Below are positions 6,554 to 7,791 of a stretch of 7,791 bases of DNA, piece by piece; the first letter of the stretch is position 1, and the number at the start of each line of letters is the position of its first letter. The translations under genes and the position numbers were made by a program. The notes beneath the pieces are model-generated. The model saw only the letters and a program-made list of their open reading frames with translations, was not told the DNA's origin and made no database searches. Origin of the DNA: an uncultured Oscillospiraceae bacterium (GTDB taxonomy: Bacteria > Bacillota > Clostridia > Oscillospirales > Oscillospiraceae); NCBI GenBank assembly GCA_934511545.1, contig CAKSWM010000066.1, positions 1 to 7,791 of the forward strand, written 5' to 3'.

Positions 6554-6579
6554 AGAAGATAAAGGGGAATATGATCATA

Positions 6580-7371
6580 TCAGGCCAAAAATTTCGCGGT
6601 CTGCGTGTGCGTTTCGGATATTCTGGTCTCTACATCCGGAAAGTTTTCGCGGACGAGCCTCTCAAGCACCGGCACAACTACGTTTTCCGTGCAGAAATGA
6701 TCCGCGTCAATAAGATTTATGCCCAGCTCTTTGGCAGTCAGGAACCGGTCATATTTTATGTCGGCGGTGATGTAGGTATCACACCCCAGCGACACGGCCT
6801 TCTCCAGAAACTCTCCGCCCGAGCCGCCGCAGACAGCAATATGCGAAACTTTTCTGCCCGCGTCATGATAGCGCAGCCCGTTGGAATTAAGCAGGCTCTT
6901 AATTCTTGCAGCAAACGACGGCATCGTTTCCGCCTTCGGCAGCACTCCATGCCGACCAATGCCGTATGTGCTCTGTCCGGATCCATGCGTCTCCCCGAGT
7001 ATTCCCTTGCACACGGCTCCTGTCATTTCAATGAGTGCATCGTTTACACCGCCCGCCGCGGAGTCAAGGTTTGTGTGCAGGCATATCGCTGAGATACCGG
7101 ACGAAATGAGCGAAATAATCGATCTTCCGACCGGCTCGGAATCCGTTATCCTTTTCAGCCCGAAAAAGAGCGGATGATGCGATATTATCAGCTGCGCTCC
7201 AAACTTTGCCGCCTCTTCGATCGTCCAACTCGTTATGTCCAGCGCTATAAGGACCTTTTTTACCTCCGTATTGTTCATGCCGACAAGAAGTCCGACATTG
7301 TCAAAATCTTCTTTCATTTCATACGGCAGACGCGAGGCAAAAAAAGCGTCAAAGTCCTTTACGGTCGTCAT
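6580..7371 (-). CDS. NIF3/DUF34 family dinuclear metal-binding protein
   Basis: A 263-residue protein of the NIF3 (DUF34) family, often annotated as type 2 GTP cyclohydrolase I. That label rests on little evidence, and the cellular role of the family is still open. The metal-ligand set is complete: His65-His66 in ISHHPLFFG (63-71), Asp103 in HTNLDSAAGGVND (99-111), and His225 with Glu229 in DADHFCTE (222-229). EDFDNVGLLVG (21-31) is the usual N-terminal motif. This is the short form, without the roughly 100-residue insert domain that lengthens B. subtilis YqfO. The start ATG 7371 overlaps the trmK stop as ATGA, with AGGAG eight bases upstream, so the two are translationally coupled. The trmK-nif3 pairing, often downstream of rpoD, is widespread in Bacillota. 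No terminator follows, so transcripts probably continue into spoIVA. Confidence 0.93.
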   Translation of the reverse strand: MTTVKDFDAFFASRLPYEMKEDFDNVGLLVGMNNTEVKKVLIALDITSWTIEEAAKFGAQLIISHHPLFFGLKRITDSEPVGRSIISLISSGISAICLHTNLDSAAGGVNDALIEMTGAVCKGILGETHGSGQSTYGIGRHGVLPKAETMPSFAARIKSLLNSNGLRYHDAGRKVSHIAVCGGSGGEFLEKAVSLGCDTYITADIKYDRFLTAKELGINLIDADHFCTENVVVPVLERLVRENFPDVETRISETHTQTAKFLA

Positions 7372-7791
7372 GCGAAGTTCTCCTCCCTTATTTTTTTGAA
7401 AGCCTCGAGCAGTTCCTGCATTTCTTCCAGATGAACGGATACCGTTCCGGCCGACCGCTGCGAGGCAACAGCTCTTTCATATTTTGTTATAAGCTCATTC
7501 AGAAACAGCTCAAAAAGAGGTTCCTTTGAAACAAGTTCCAGCACTCCTGTGTGCTTTTCGGCCTCCGTAAGCGAAAAGTTCTTCTCCGCTCTCCGCGCGC
7601 AGATAACGGGATATATCTTGCCGCTGTCCTTTACAAGTCTCTCCCCGGATATTTCATACCCGTTCGCACAAAGCCACGAGCGCAGTCTTTCGGCTTTGCT
7701 CATCGGCTGTAGTATCAGCAGCCTGCATTTTTTCACCCATGGAGCCCTTTCCAGTATACCGGATATGTTGTCGCCGCCCATTCCGGCCGCG
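7368..7791 (-). CDS. trmK: tRNA (adenine-22-N1)-methyltransferase, C-terminal part
   Basis: TrmK methylates N1 of adenine 22 in tRNAs using S-adenosylmethionine. The 5' end lies beyond the window; 140 residues are visible in a frame open to the edge. They begin AAGMGGDNISGILE, the SAM-pocket glycine motif (family form GMGG) followed by its helix. LLILQPMSKAERLRSWLCAN and GYEISGERLVKD then match the central TrmK/YqfN core, and YPVICARR is the last core strand. The family's C-terminal helical, coiled-coil-like extension runs through EPLFELFLNELITKYERAV to the end. An internal ATG at 7781 should not be read as the start, since the SAM motif crosses it and family members are about 230 residues long. 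The stop shares ATGA with nif3. Confidence 0.92.
   Translation of the reverse strand, partial: AAGMGGDNISGILERAPWVKKCRLLILQPMSKAERLRSWLCANGYEISGERLVKDSGKIYPVICARRAEKNFSLTEAEKHTGVLELVSKEPLFELFLNELITKYERAVASQRSAGTVSVHLEEMQELLEAFKKIREENFA

Larger units (their letters stand above)
6497..6573 (-). promoter_or_regulatory. RBS-sequestering hairpin in nif3-spoIVA read-through mRNA
   Basis: In a transcript entering from nif3, CAUAUUCCCCUUUAUC (6573-6558) pairs along its full length with GAUAAGGGGGAAUAUG (6512-6497): 15 Watson-Crick pairs and one U-G wobble. The helix continues with UUCUGC (6557-6552) against GCAGAA (6520-6515) after a two-base bulge. Shorter ATAT and GTGG/CCAC pairings lie in the remaining loop. 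The 3' arm contains the complete spoIVA Shine-Dalgarno and ends one base before the ATG. No U-tract follows, so this is not an intrinsic terminator. The candidate sigma-E start near 6517 lies beyond the 5' arm, so that mRNA could not form the structure. The pairing is seen directly in the sequence; the regulatory role is inferred. Confidence 0.7.

Noticed and set aside
6497..6573. The nif3-spoIVA hairpin as an intrinsic terminator or a riboswitch
   Set aside because: No U-tract follows the 3' arm, and the spoIVA start codon comes one base later. I see no aptamer-like conserved core, only simple extended pairing.
6064..7092. Plus-strand open frame of 342 codons across the spoIVA 5' end, the gap and nif3
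   Set aside because: It begins at a GTG without a ribosome site and is antisense to two well-supported genes. The product resembles nothing I recognise.

Overview
The window is 7.8 kb of chromosomal core sequence. Every supported gene is on the minus strand, so transcription runs from right to left. The gene content points to an endospore-forming member of the Clostridia (Bacillota). The evidence is a full-length spoIVA, a trmK-nif3 pair, an M50 protease-scpA-scpB cluster and Gram-positive style Shine-Dalgarno sites and promoters. Base composition looks close to even, which would fit an Oscillospiraceae-like lineage better than low-GC Clostridium; that placement is inference.

Layout in the direction of transcription, from the right edge: (1) the 3' part of trmK (tRNA adenine-22 N1-methyltransferase) runs in from outside the window and overlaps nif3 (DUF34/NIF3 metal protein) by ATGA. 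(2) An 84-base gap leads to spoIVA, the ATPase that forms the basement layer of the spore coat. The gap holds a candidate sigma-E promoter and a long inverted repeat that would bury the spoIVA ribosome binding site. A 28-base palindrome follows spoIVA as a terminator. (3) A class I aminotransferase of the aspartate type is followed by purB (adenylosuccinate lyase) and a strong intrinsic terminator. (4) A promoter with a perfect extended -10 drives a site-2-type membrane protease, scpA and scpB. scpB runs off the left edge after 178 codons.

The functional themes are tRNA modification, spore coat assembly, aspartate and purine metabolism, and chromosome condensation. The aminotransferase and purB plausibly work together, because the purB substrates are built from aspartate. 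ScpA and ScpB are the kleisin and kite subunits of the SMC complex.

There is no sign of a mobile element, phage, CRISPR array, tRNA or rRNA, and most of the window is ordinary core genome. The observation most worth pursuing is the nif3-spoIVA gap. Read-through mRNA from nif3 should fold so that the spoIVA Shine-Dalgarno sequence is paired in a 16-bp helix. The predicted sigma-E transcript starts inside the hairpin, after the blocking arm, and leaves the site free. This would be a simple RNA lock limiting SpoIVA synthesis to the sporulating mother cell.
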